Source: Gigaspora rosea
Taxonomy: Eukaryota; Glomeromycota; Glomeromycetes; Diversisporales; Gigasporaceae
Reading direction: 5' to 3'
Assembly: GCA_003550325.1 (NCBI GenBank)
Contig: QKWP01000047.1
Span: 182,999 to 246,998, forward strand
DNA: 64,000 bases
In this document: positions 33,701 through 44,500 of the stretch, piece after piece
Layout: every line of letters starts with the position of its first letter
Position numbering within the stretch: the stretch's first letter is position 1
Program-made: the position numbers and the translations under genes
The notes under the pieces: generated by a model
Database searches by the model: none
What the model was told of the DNA's origin: nothing
The model's input: only the letters and a program-made list of their open reading frames with translations

Positions 33701-33816
33701 TTTTAATTAGAAAAATGTTCACCATTCCAGTAATAAGTAATTTTTAATATCAAATGCCCGCCGTATATTACTATGTATTGTCGATCATTTTTTACCCTTT
33801 AAACACGATTTTCCAC

Positions 33817-33820
33817 TTAA
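33817..33820. repeat. TTAA target duplication, right copy
   Basis: TTAA follows the right transposon terminus TTTCCAC and is followed by the resuming LINE C ORF2. Confidence 0.85.
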
Positions 33821-34650
33821 ATAAAGTTTGCAACTCCATAGTGCCCCAACACCAACAGGGCTTTGTCACACAACATTTTATCTTTAATGCAGCTTTAAAC
33901 ATACTTACCACAATGAGAAATCAAAAGGATGTTGTAAAACAGTATTGAATGATGTTTGTGGACCAACAAAAAGCATTTGATCGTAATGACCACAACTTTT
34001 TACAAATTGTTCTAGAGAAAATGAAGTTTTGCCAGGTTTTAGAAATCTAGTTGGAAATTTATTTTCAAACCAAAAAGCACACATTTTTGGATTTGGTTGC
34101 CTCTCAAAACCATTTAGGGTCAAGAGAGAGGTCTGGCAGAATGAGCAGAATGACCCTCTTTTCCCTCTTCTGTATATCCTAGCTTTGAACCTCTTCTAAT
34201 GGCACTTGACAATAAAATTAAAGGCATTCCAGTACACAACTTTTTTTTTAAAACAGTTACAATTGGGATTGGTTCATATTCAGACTGGCTAGAAATACAG
34301 AAATTGCTCAACATCTATGAGGCTGCAGCTTGCGCAAGAATTAATAAACATAAGACTACTAACTGACATAGCTAGAAGAGCTAACCTCCTTGGGGCTAAT
34401 CTTTTCAATATAGTAGGGGAACAGGAATCCCTAATGGTATTAGGCTACAACATTTTTTCAAATGGTTTTCCCAAGAAAGATTTGTGGACCTCACCAATCC
34501 TCACTAGACAAGCTCGTACAAAGGAACCTCTCCTTTAAAAGTAGAATACTAATAGCCAAAACTTTGGTCCTATCAAAAATATGGTATATGGCATGCCTTT
34601 TGCCACCAAGCAAAAAACACATAGTAGAGATAAATAGAATAACGTTTTGA
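33821..34650 (+). pseudogene. LINE C ORF2 relic, 3' part
   Basis: It resumes the reverse transcriptase with NKVCNSIVPQHQQGFVTQHF and LNILTTMRNQ (33821-33940), then the VDQQKAFDRN-type catalytic aspartate region (33955-33990). Shifted blocks follow, including EPLLMALDNKIKGIPVHNFF (34175-34250), then MVLGYNIFSNGFPKKDLW and SKIWYMACLLPPSKKHIVEI (34430-34635). The YADD block is damaged. The remaining 3' end is missing. Confidence 0.8.
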
Positions 34651-34974
34651 TATAAAAGCTAACTATTTACAATTATGGGAAGTTTATATATCTATATTTA
34701 AAAACTTAGCTAACTTTTCTTTTGATTTGCTCTTACGGGTTTTGTTTAAGACTATAAGGCTTTTCCTTAGCCTGGCTTTGGCTGCCTTTTTTACAACTTC
34801 TTCTCTCATATTGTTATTTCCTCACCGAGTAGGGATATTAATGGGTAAGATACTCTGGAGTAATGGTGGAGTAGTGGTGGAGTATAACCCACTCCATACC
34901 AGAGTGGTTTAGACATGACACCACCTCGGGTTACTAAGATATCATTAATAGGAGTAAGTGCTTTGGAGTAATAT

Positions 34975-35462
34975 TACTAATATAAAATTGAAGTATTATA
35001 ATATATATTTTTTTCTTTTATCACTTTTTTTAAATATATAGATATCGACTGGAGCATTGTGCCTCACCTTACTAATTCTTTTACTACAAGCCATTTAAAA
35101 TTGTTGATATATACGTAATCCTGTTTTTTATTTCTCTACAATTTATTTCATTCCCACAATTGAATTAAAACGCTCATTAAAGTTATGCTAAACAAGCTTG
35201 TTTTGGCATGTACTACAGAGTTACTCAAACATGCATATAACAAAGTTACATTTATACTGCCCCTATATTTGTCAAATCCCATGCAACACAAGCGCTAATT
35301 TTTTTTTCATGAATATAACGAATGAAAAATCATATCAACCCTCTTTTTATGGCTTAACAAGTGTCAAATTAACGATTATAGAATGAGAATTCTAGCAATA
35401 TGAAAAAAATTTTTTGAAGTGTCAACAGTTATGCATATGATAGTAAACAAAAAAAACTTTAT
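34975..35462. other. Non-coding 5' part of hAT-1
   Basis: AT-rich, no gene recognised; likely leader of the transposase gene. Confidence 0.4.
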
Positions 35463-35677
35463 TTTTTGACAATAATAACAATGATATTGGCTTTGCTTTC
35501 GATGATGGAGATATAAGTTTCATTCTTGATAATAATGAAAATACAAGCGTTGCTAATAGTGATAGGATAAACCCTACTATTGAAAATACAAGCATTGCTA
35601 ATAGTGGTAGGGTAAACACTACTATTAATTCAAGTAATAACGACACTTCTGTTAACCATAGTAAGAGTGTTTCAAAA

Positions 35678-35686
35678 CGAAATAGA
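35678..35686. repeat. TSD of SINE copy 2, left
   Basis: CGAAATAGA, identical to 36581-36589. Confidence 0.75.
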
Positions 35687-36580
35687 AGACCCTGGGTCGG
35701 ATAGTGCAGTGGTTAGCGCTCTGGGGTTGTATTCACAAGGTCGCCGGACTGTGTTAGGATCACGAATATTAAAAGATCTATGATGAGGCGTCAATTATCT
35801 CCCGTTTCCGGACATGGTACTACAGCGACAATGAGTTGCGTGACATAATCACAAGGTCATGCAGCATCCAGAAAAGGAAAAAATCCAACAAGAAACGTTG
35901 TAAACATAAGGACCGTCCACTATAAAAGGAAAAGACAAACAAGTGTGTTATGACACCAAACCAGGAAAAGTCCCCAAGGAAAACCTGACCTGATCCAAAC
36001 TCAGAAGGGAGTACCTGGGGTAGATGAAAAATGGACCTACTAAGCATATCGGCAGAGTAAACTAACTCCTTAAAGTTGATCTAAGAAGCCTTTGGGTGGG
36101 GTGCACTGAATAATGGTCCGGCTGGACTCGGCCAGGAAAACTGGATGAAGGGGGAGTAGGTTAGGATAGACTTCGTAGGACGAAATTAAAAATAGAAAAT
36201 AGGATGTGTAATGAAAATGTAGGGGGCCCGTTGGGTCTATACATGTTGGCAAAATCCCGACTTACTATAGTTTGGGATTTGTCTGTCATCCCAAATCCCA
36301 AATCCCAAACTCTTGCAAAGCTAATATCTTAAAAACTTTATTAATAATCTTTATTTAAACAAATTGTATATATTCTTATAGTTATAAATAATATATTTAC
36401 AAAATATTAAGATTATTTATTTGATTTAATTTTTTATAAATAGTAATTGTTTTTTTACTATTTAGAATTTGTCCGGGTTTTGCCAGCAAGTATAGTTGGG
36501 TCCCTATGACCAATGACTTTAATAAATGAGCCCAAAATGCACCTCGATAGCCGTTGAGTTAAAGGGTTAAAAAAAACCCC
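35687..36580 (+). mobile_element. tRNA-derived SINE, copy 2, inside the hAT-1 transposase gene
   Basis: The head AGACCCTGGGTCGGATAGTG is followed by the GTGGTTAGCGC region and AAGGTCGCCGG (tRNA-like A-box and B-box regions; the B box is damaged). The body is close to the copy at 8244. The tail (36522-36575) is TTTAATAAATGAGCCCAAAA, then GTTGAGTTAAAGGG, then TTAAAAAAAA. A 9-bp TSD flanks it. A 200-bp AT-rich block at about 36250-36460 with GGCAAAAYCCSGAC-type inverted ends looks like a further insertion inside the SINE. Confidence 0.8.
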
Positions 36581-37239
36581 CGAAATAGACAACGCACATG
36601 AATTTTTTTCCAAAGAAAAAAATGAAGATAAAGAAGTAGTTGCAATAGTTTGCAATATTTGTAAGCAGAAATGGAAACCGGGCAACACAACAGGAGCTTT
36701 TGCAATCCACCTTAATAATAAACATCAAAAAAATATCTCCCTGAGACAGCAGACACTTTTATATTTTGCGACTATACCGTATATACCTGAAATTACTAGA
36801 AAGGTGACTGATTTTATCGTGTATTGCCAATTACCTTTTTCTGTTGTAGACAATAAATACTTTAAAGAAATGCTCGACAAGAATTAAGTAGTGAAATAAT
36901 GAGTTAATTTGAAGATATACAAGAAAAAATGATAAATTTAATTGAAAATTTTAATGCAATGGTTTCAGTTATGTGCGATATATGGACAGCTATATCTATT
37001 TGGGCGTAACCGCATATTACATTGACAACAATTGGGAAGATGAAGCTTTCTTTTGATTTAATACATTATCCCGATTATCATTATGGTACATATACCAAAA
37101 ACTTGCTCTTAGTACTTTTCAATAAATTTAAAATCGCATGAAGTATTATTGGGCTTACCACCAATAACGATACAAGCATGATTGTTGCAGTGCGTGAGCT
37201 GCAAGAGGCCTTTTTATCTTTTGGAAATAATGAATTTAT

Positions 37240-37582
37240 GCATTAGCCCATTCAAAGTTGATTCTTGGTTACTGTATGTGTCCGAAATTAAGCTACCTTT
37301 TTTGGCCAAAAATTACACAAAAATCGTAAAGTAGCTTATTTTCGAAATATTGAGGTAACATCACTTTTCTGGACTCTCAGGGGGGAGGGGATAAAATGAA
37401 ACGAACATATGAAACATACATATAAAAATGAACAAAGATGTGCCAATTTCATTGGTTAATATAAATCAGGTGACTGGAGAGCATCATCCAGCGTTTTGAT
37501 TGGCTGTTTGTTTTCGGAGGGAGGCGGGGAGACTTCAGCTAAGGGGGTGATGTTAACCAAAAAATTAACTTCAAGCAGCCTT
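37240..37582. mobile_element. Unclassified insertion in the hAT-1 transposase gene
   Basis: The transposase frame stops after FLSFGNNEF and resumes with RCAAYILN; about 340 bp between have no counterpart in hAT proteins. The insert holds TAAGCTACC/GTAGCTTATTTTCG words near 37290-37345 and GTAACATCAC/GTGATGTTAAC inverted words at 37355 and 37550 around G-rich tracts. It may be two small nested MITEs. The boundaries are estimates. Confidence 0.5.
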
Positions 37583-37697
37583 ATCGGTATGCAGCATATA
37601 TCTTAAATATCGCAGTAAAACATGGTATGCAGCTTGAAACCATAATTATTGAGAAAGTTAGAAATTTCATAAAAAAGTCCATCACTCCCAATTACTA

Positions 37698-37980
37698 GGG
37701 GTCGTCTAAAGCCAGGTGCGTTCACGTGATATAAAGCCAATCAAATCGTAAATTTGATCTTTACGGATCAGCCCGACGAGACAAAAACAAAGAAAAAAAG
37801 TGAAAAGCGCCGAAAATACAAAAAACGAGTGTCTAAACCTGTCTAAAAGCATTAATAAAAAATGTCGGGAAGACAATTTTACTTATAAGTCAAGCCCTAA
37901 CCCTAACCCCTGACTAACCCTTACCCTAATTTTAATTAAATAATCAAAAACATATAAACGCACCTGGCTTTAGCCATCCC
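37698..37980. mobile_element. 283-bp MITE with 9-bp TSD, TCTAAAGCCAGGT family, copy 1
   Basis: TSD CAATTACTA lies at 37689-37697 and 37981-37989. The ends are GGGGTCGTCTAAAGCCAGGT and, on the other strand, GGGATGGCTAAAGCCAGGTG. The interior includes GGATCAGCCCGACGAGAC, GTCTAAACCTGTCTAAAAGC and telomere-like CCCTAACCCTAACCCC (37895-37925). A sister copy lies at 54039-54322. The 9-bp TSD suggests Mutator-type mobilisation. Confidence 0.85.
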
Positions 37981-38363
37981 CAATTACTAAGTTATGTGAT
38001 AATTTATGAAATATTTGTGCTATACACAAGAAGTCGAGTACTTAAAGCCGGAGCTTGATATCGAAATACACTGGAACAGTATGTTCCTAATGTTGCAAAA
38101 GTTTAATAGGATGAGAGGAATGTTAGAATTTTTAGTTGCAAAGAATAAAAAACAGGTGCAAGTAGATGCAATGATAAAGCTTTTTGAACCAATATACCAG
38201 GCAACATTATTGTTGTTCATTAGTTTCTATTCATTTATTAGTAACATTCGTCTCATGTTTATTGGGCTTTCAGCATCACCTTGATCAATATCTTTCTGAC
38301 TATGAAGAGAATATAATGCACAAACTCAAAGAGTACTGGGACATTATTGAAGAATCGACTATA

Positions 38364-38371
38364 TTACCAAC
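38364..38371. repeat. TSD of hAT-4, left
   Basis: TTACCAAC, identical to 48882-48889. Confidence 0.9.
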
Positions 38372-38795
38372 TAGTGATCCTGGCCGAAATTAAAAAAATC
38401 GGCTAAGCCAATTTTTTGACCCGGTCGGTTGATTTTTTCTAAAATCAGCTAGCCGATTTTATAAGTAAAAAAATTTTTTTTCATAATCGCTAATAAAATA
38501 TGTTTTTTTTTAGAATGTTATCATCATTGAAACCACTGTTTTCAGCATAGAAATCAACACACTTTGGAGATATCGAATCTGTTGTCACCCTGGTATGAAT
38601 TTCTTTTTGTGCTAATTCTAATTAGTCACGTCACATATAGGGTTGCGGCCCAAACTTAGTAGTTTGGGATTTGGTAGAATCCCAAATAGTATTTACTAAG
38701 TTTCGCAAAATGCTTCTAGTTTGCCGTAATGTCAAATATTCTGACATATAAATTATATTACGACTAGAAATCACATGTAAAATTGGGTTTGGGAC

Positions 38796-39850
38796 CAGTG
38801 TTTAAAATTCAGATCTAAAACTATATGCACAGCGTGCAAGAATTGGAAATGTTTTGAGTGCACAAACAACCAACCTGTTGCACATGTATGCATATAAAAA
38901 AATTTTTTTCATGCACATATATTTTTATCACACATGTCCTTATAATATTTGCTGCCATGAAATGTGAATTCACTCTTTAATTATATTAATATTGAAGAAG
39001 TAAAATCTATTTCAAGTTTACTTTGTAAAAATACTACAATTACCTCTTTGAATCTTAGTAGCAATATGATTTCTGATAAAGATGCAAAAATATTAGCTGA
39101 TTCACTTTGTAAAAATACCTTTTTGACTCATTTGAATATTAATGGAATCAAATTGGTTTTGAAGGTTTAAATACATTAATGAAGGTCTTTGGCAAAATTT
39201 GACTCTTACCTATTTGGATATTTATTTTGATTGTTGTATGTGAATATTTTATGATTATATTATAGTAATGGTTTGTTATAGATTATTACTACATTTATGA
39301 GACTATGTTAAATGAATTAATAAAAAAAAATTATCATTCCTACCAAACTAGAATTTCATATGATCATACTTATTTTATAATGATCTCAATTTAGTATCAA
39401 CTCCAATAATTAAAATAAAAATGATCTGTAATATCATACTTAGTGCGCTCCTGGTTTTAGTGCGACTGCATCGCGCAGCTACCCTAATTTATTTCTGTTT
39501 ACTTACCTGTACAAACATTTACTATCAGTTATTTATATATTACTGTATTATTTATAGTAATTGCTTAAATTAAAAAAGTAGTAGATTTGCAAATTACAAA
39601 TTATTATCATTATAACTAATATTGTTAATATATATTATTAATATATTTTGTACATTGAAATTTAAAGTTCTCTCATGCACATAATTTTTTGTGCATAAAA
39701 ATTTAAAATTTTTTGTTGCACAAAACTTTTTGTGCATTATTTTTATAAAATTTTAGATGCACATTTGTGCACTTAACTTGTTAAAATTTTATGCACATAA
39801 AAATATATATGTGCACATGTGCATCGTGTGAATACCAATTTTAAACACTG
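38796..39850. mobile_element. hAT-3: small hAT element carrying an LRR gene fragment
   Basis: Perfect 14-bp inverted ends, CAGTGTTTAAAATT, are flanked by TTTGGGAC (38788-38795) and TTTGGAAC (39851-39858), a 7/8 match. Subterminal GCACATGTGCAT-type words cluster near both ends (38825-38935 and 39660-39830). It carries the LRR-coding fragment at 38964-39233 and no transposase, so it is a gene-fragment-bearing non-autonomous element. Confidence 0.85.
38964..39233 (+). pseudogene. NLR-type leucine-rich-repeat fragment captured in hAT-3
   Basis: The plus-strand frame reads SISSLLCKNTTITSLNLSSN, then ISDKDAKILADSLCKNTFLT and HLNINGIKL, and after a one-base shift IGFEGLNTL and LWQNLTLTYLDIYF. This is two to three repeats of the ribonuclease-inhibitor/NLRC3 type (28-residue unit LxxxLCKNTTLTSLNLSxN). 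No start, NACHT or other domain is attached. It is a fragment, not a gene. It lies wholly within hAT-3. Confidence 0.75.
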
Positions 39851-39940
39851 TTTGGAACTCATCCCAAACAAAGAGGTCATTTAAAGTTCTTCGTAAGGAT
39901 TAATCATTTTGTAACCGTAGGTTACTGTAACCCATAACTA

Positions 39941-40185
39941 AGATCAGGTGTAACGTGACTATTAAAACAACTTTTCTATAAGAATAAACCCGTGCAATTA
40001 AGGTTAGGGTTAGCGTGAAGCTAGGAGTTAGAGAAGGCTATAGTATTTCAAAATTTAGCAAGGAATTTTTTTTGTTACAACCTGAAAGGTAGTTTTCTAT
40101 GTGAAATTTTAAGTTAGAAGCAATTTTTGGCAAAAACGAACATTTGTTTTGACTCTTCCCAAATGTGTAACGTTACACCTGATCT
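39941..40185. mobile_element. 245-bp MITE, ends AGATCAGGTGTAACG, TA flank
   Basis: AGATCAGGTGTAACGTGAC at the left is mirrored by GTAACGTTACACCTGATCT at the right. TA lies on both sides (39939-39940, 40186-40187). A longer outer symmetry (GTTACTGTAAC near 39921 and GTTACAGTAAC near 40214) suggests it sits inside an older palindrome. Non-coding. Confidence 0.7.
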
Positions 40186-40689
40186 TAGAATTCGATTGGT
40201 TGGTTGGGATGCGGTTACAGTAACTGCAGTTACAAATTTATTAACTCTTCGTAAGCAATAAGATTATGAATAAGTATCAGGTAAATATTGAATACAAGAC
40301 TTACTGATATACTATATTTAGCTCATAGGATGACCGGGTAACTTATTTATACACTTATAAAGTACTTTTTGAGAACGTAACGTTTTTACCAACAAAAAAA
40401 TCACTATGAAAGCAAATTCTAGCTCTAAATGAACATAGTAGATATTCACTGTTAAAATTAATTCAAAATAATCCGCCTTTCCAAGAACTTCACTTAGGTG
40501 CGAATATTTTTACTATATACACTGCTAATACTAGTTATATTAACTGTATACAAGTTTTAAATGCCAAAAACAGTCATTAAAAAAAGAAGATTGAAATGTT
40601 ACATGTAAGCTTCAAACTTGGAACTTTGAGTGACTGTTTAATATGCTAAATATTATAATAATAATAGGCTTTTGTTTAACTTTGGGTTA

Positions 40690-41365
40690 ACAAAGAGGTA
40701 GCTTATTTTCGAACACAAACTCTAACAAGTAAAATAGATAAATAAATATGCTATAGACAATAAATAAATATGCTGTAGGCAATAAATAAATATGTTATAA
40801 ACAATAATGGGCTGTGTCATTAATCACCTGATTATTTTTTATCAGAGGCCTACCCCCCTCCCTCTTCTTTAATATATAAATAGTCAGGTTCCTTATATAA
40901 AATTTCACTTTTTTTACCCCCTCCTCCCTAAAAAATCACCTGATTTTTGTTACTCTCCTAAATAAACATGCAGAAAAAAATCGGGGTAACTTATAAAACG
41001 ATCAATTATAATCGCTATATAGCAAAGTCTAAATTTTACTAAGCAAATCGATCAAAGTCGCATAAGTAACCTTGTTCAGCAGATCAAAATACGCGTATCC
41101 TAAAAATTTTAGCGTATTTTTATCTGCTGAACAAGGTTACTTATGCGACTTTGATCGATTTACTTAGTAAAATTTAGTCTTTACTATGTAGCAACATTTA
41201 TCGATCGTGGGGGTAGCTTATTTTCGAAACTAAAAATTTTGTTTAATATCTTTTGGTGTGACAAAGGGTAGCTTATTTTCGGGTCAAAGGCGTTTTGACG
41301 TTTTTGGATCAAAACTGGGGGGTAGCTTATTTTAGGAGGTAGCTTATTTTCGGCAATATACGGTA
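40690..41365. repeat. Dispersed GTAGCTTATTTTCG motif
   Basis: GTAGCTTATTTTCG or a one-base variant occurs near 40692, 41213, 41268, 41333 (TTTTAGG variant) and 41349, and an inverted/variant pair lies near 37290-37340 in hAT-1. The last copy is followed by GCAATATACGGTAATATG, giving the look of a transposon terminus. Its owner element is not resolved. Confidence 0.55.
40998..41213. mobile_element. Long near-perfect foldback, arms about 70-100 bp
   Basis: The core arms 41028-41095 and 41113-41182 pair almost without mismatch (AATCGATCAAAGTCGCATAA with TTATGCGACTTTGATCGATT; CTTGTTCAGCAGATCAAAAT with ATTTTTATCTGCTGAACAAG). They enclose a 17-bp loop, GTATCCTAAAAATTTTA. The outer arms (CGATC...CTATATAGCAAAG with CTTTACTATGTAGC...CGATCG) extend the symmetry with more mismatches. 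A transcript would fold into a long double-stranded stem. Confidence 0.85.
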
Positions 41366-41468
41366 ATATGTATGTGTTATGTTTTATTAATAATTATATG
41401 TGCTAAGGGTTATGTGAGCTATGTAGCACTTTTAATAAAGGTTGTAGTAACTTAAAATAAGATAGAAT

Positions 41469-41484
41469 TATTTCAATTACTTTT
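41469..41484. repeat. TSD of LINE A, 3' side copy
   Basis: TATTTCAATTACTTTT, identical to 46908-46923. Confidence 0.9.
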
Positions 41485-41562
41485 TTTTTTTTTGTTTTCC
41501 TCCTGGGAATTCCCAGTGGTGGCGTTTGGCCTCTTTTATTAATATTTACTATTCATACAAGA

Positions 41563-44500
41563 TTATACTATGTATCTAAATCTGTTGGTTACTTTTTTTG
41601 AGCACTTTTCTAAGCTAGCTTTAAGTATTCTAATGTCCGCTTTTATTCGAATTTCCGCTTTCCTTACCATTATATTTTTATCTGACAGATCCTTCCCCCA
41701 TCTGCCAGCTGTATAATTGCACCAGAGTTCATATACAACATTCATATTTAGCCACATCTTGGCATACCATCCGTTTGGGTTCTCTGTGGGTGGTTCTTGG
41801 TATATTTCCTCGAGGGTGGTAGGTGGGGTCCTCTCTTCTTCGCTACTGAGGTGGCTGAGCCCTTTTCCCCATATTTCCTTACTTATTTCACACCCCGTAA
41901 TGAAGTGTTCTCTTGTTTGTTGTTCCCCGGGGCACCAGAGGCAGTCACCTGAGATTCCTGGACCTACATGTTTCAGCCTGTATCCCAGGGGTAGGGCTCT
42001 ATGGAAGAGCCGCCAATATGTCATTTTCTTTTTGTTCTCGATCTTATTTATGTTTAGCCAGTTGTATTTCCTTTTATTTTCGTCTTCCGTTTCTGCTTCT
42101 GTTTTAAATGTTTTATCCCTTAAAATATTAACAATTACTTTGACCGATAACTTGGTGCCCTCCTTTCCTTGTACTTCAATTTCTTCTAATTTCCAAGGCC
42201 ATTCTGATTGTGATTTTATCTTCCCTCCTATCTTCATCCAGGCGGATAGATACGGCTTCCATTCTCTTGGCCACGCCTTAGTGCTGATCTTGTTATTTAG
42301 AGCTTGGGTTATATTAATTCCCCGTCTTTCGCGTAAACAGTCTGAGATCCTTTTCCTTTCCACTGTGGCCCAGAAAGAATTGCCCGTTATCAGGCTTTTC
42401 CAGACCATGCATAATCTTGCTTTTAGCATGTTTCCAATTATCGGGGCTTTCAGGCCATGGTTTTCGGGCCCCTTTTGGAATGTAGTCCATCGTGGGAGCA
42501 TTTTACTTTTTCCTTTAATCCACCTGGCCAGGAGCTCATTGATTGTTGCTATTTGTTTTCCAGTAGGAGGAGCCAGATATGCCCCATACCAGATTTTGGA
42601 GAGAACGAGGGCATTTGCCATAAGTATTTTGCCAACGAATGTTAGATTTCTTCCTGACAGACGTTCTAGATTCTTTTCCATCTGCTTAATTATTTTCGTC
42701 CACATATCCCTTTTAGGAAGGCCATTTGCCTGGACTTCGTATCCCAGTATGCGTACTGTGTTACCTTCCCCAATCTTCGTAAATTGCTCTTGGTCCTTTA
42801 ACTTTGTCCCATCTGCTATAATTGTCAACGGGATCAATTTCGTTTTATTCTTATTAATACTGGCATTCGAGGCCTCTTCATATTGTTTGAAAGTCTTGAG
42901 GGTCGCTTCCCAATCCTCAGTGGATCCCACACCCACTGATAAGTCATCTGCATATGCGGATAGTCTGAAGAATGATTGTTCTATTTGAATACCTTTGAGT
43001 CTATTTTCTAAGGTACATAAGAGAGGTTCGAATGCGAGGACATATAGTAGCGGTGAAAGGGGGTCGCCCTGTCTTACCCCCCTTTCTACCATGAAGGGTG
43101 ACGATAACCCCTCTCTTCCTATAATATGTGCTTCCTGATTTTGGAACAAATTGTCAACTACCTCTATAAAACTCAGGTCAAAGTTCATTCTGGTCATTGT
43201 CATTTTTAAAAACTCATGGTTAATACGATCAAAGGCCTTTCTTTGATCCACTAATAACATCCAGTTTTGTTTAGATGGGTCTGGCTGATTCCGCATCGTG
43301 GTAATTATGTCTAATGCTGCGTCCGTAATTACCCTCTCCTTTATAAAGCCTGATTGATGAGGTGGGATAATTATTTTACATATCTCGTTTAATCTGTCCG
43401 CCATTATTTTCATAAAGATCTTAGTGTCTGAATTCACCAAAGAAATCGGCCGCCAGTTCTCCAAGCATTCTCTGTTCTCCGATTTCTTTGGTATGAGCAT
43501 TATCATATTTTTATGCCAGGAGATCGGCATGTTGCCTGTTGTGAGAACTTGATTAAATACTTTTCCAAGAATAGGGATTACTATTTCTGCAAACTCCTTA
43601 TAGAATTCGTACGTAAGGCCATCAGTGCCTGGGGATTTGCCATTTGGGAGAGATTTGATTATCCGTTCTATTTCTTCCTTTGTTATGCTTTTTGTAAGGT
43701 TCATGTTCATTTCTGCGTTGACTTGGGGTAGCTCCCTCATCAGGATCTCTGCCATCTGAGGATCCCATCCCTCTTTTTTATAAATTTTTTGGTATTCCTC
43801 CTTTATATAGTCTAATGTATTCTCATATTTGTCTTTATATTCCTCGGGAATTTTGATCAGTTCCTCACAACTACTTTCTTTCCTGGCCTTATATCGTGAA
43901 AAGAAGAATTTAGTTGATTTTTCTCCTTTTTCGATCCATTTTTCTTTTGAGCGCAGGTGCCATTTTTCTGCTAGTGCTGCAGTTTCATCGTGTAATGTGT
44001 TCATCATCTCGACAAGTTCTTGGTCTTTCTTTGGGCTTAGTCCTCGCCTTGCCTTTTCTATCTTTAACTTTGAGATTTTATTATTTAATTTTGTTATATT
44101 GCATTCATGTCTTTTAGGTTTCCTAAATGCTCTTATTATCGATTGCACTCTCAATTTGCACCCGTCCCAGTTTTCTGGAGCATCCTCTGATCCTAGCTCC
44201 GCTTGCAATTCTTTGGTCAGAAGATCGTTACTGAAACTTCCTTTGTCAACTTTCCAAATGGGGGTACCAAAGGTTTTAGTTTTTGAGTTGAGTGTGCATG
44301 TTACCAACAGATGATCTGAGTTTCCGAATTTTGTTGTCACCTCTGATACTAAGTGACAGTGAACCATATCTACAAAGATGTAATCTATGCAAGTACCCAT
44401 TGTCCTATCATCCCTGGTGTTCTGGAAGTATGTTAGGAATGGTCTTGTTCCTGAGCATTCAGCAGCATTGAAAAATTCTAGGACTTTCCCTTCCAGTATA

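Larger units (their letters stand above)
27580..33816 (-). mobile_element. TTAA-specific DNA transposon carrying a multi-exon DDE transposase gene
   Basis: The left end GTGGTAAATCGC and the right end (other strand) GTGGAAAATCGT form an 11-12 bp inverted terminus with one mismatch, flanked by TTAA on both sides. Precise removal closes the LINE C reading frame, which is independent proof of the boundaries. The transposase gene runs leftwards from 33700 to about 29095, leaving a 1.3-kb non-coding left flank (27580-28900). TTAA targeting points to a piggyBac- or Kolobok-like mechanism. I could not assign the transposase to either from sequence alone. Confidence 0.85.
24433..34650 (+). mobile_element. 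LINE C: decayed LINE, plus strand, interrupted by a 6.2-kb TTAA transposon
   Basis: The plus-strand LINE blocks at 24.5-27.575 kb and 33.821-34.65 kb belong to one insertion. The first ends in FMKIMASRL at TTAA, and the second resumes at the next codons of the same motif (NKVCNSIVPQHQQGF). Counting one TTAA and removing 27580-33816 leaves the frame open across the junction and in register with LINE A (IMADRLNEICKIIIP). The 5' end near 24433 is approximate. The 3' end is lost where minus-strand LINE D begins at about 34651. Confidence 0.85.

Noticed and set aside
27580-33816. Bacterial or viral island inside LINE C
   Set aside because: Introns, TTAA duplication, inverted ends and a DDE-type protein identify it as a eukaryotic DNA transposon.
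41717-42988. 423-codon open frame on the plus strand
   Set aside because: It is antisense to LINE A ORF2, which has full domain support. The plus-strand translation has no recognisable motif and high F/S/L content.
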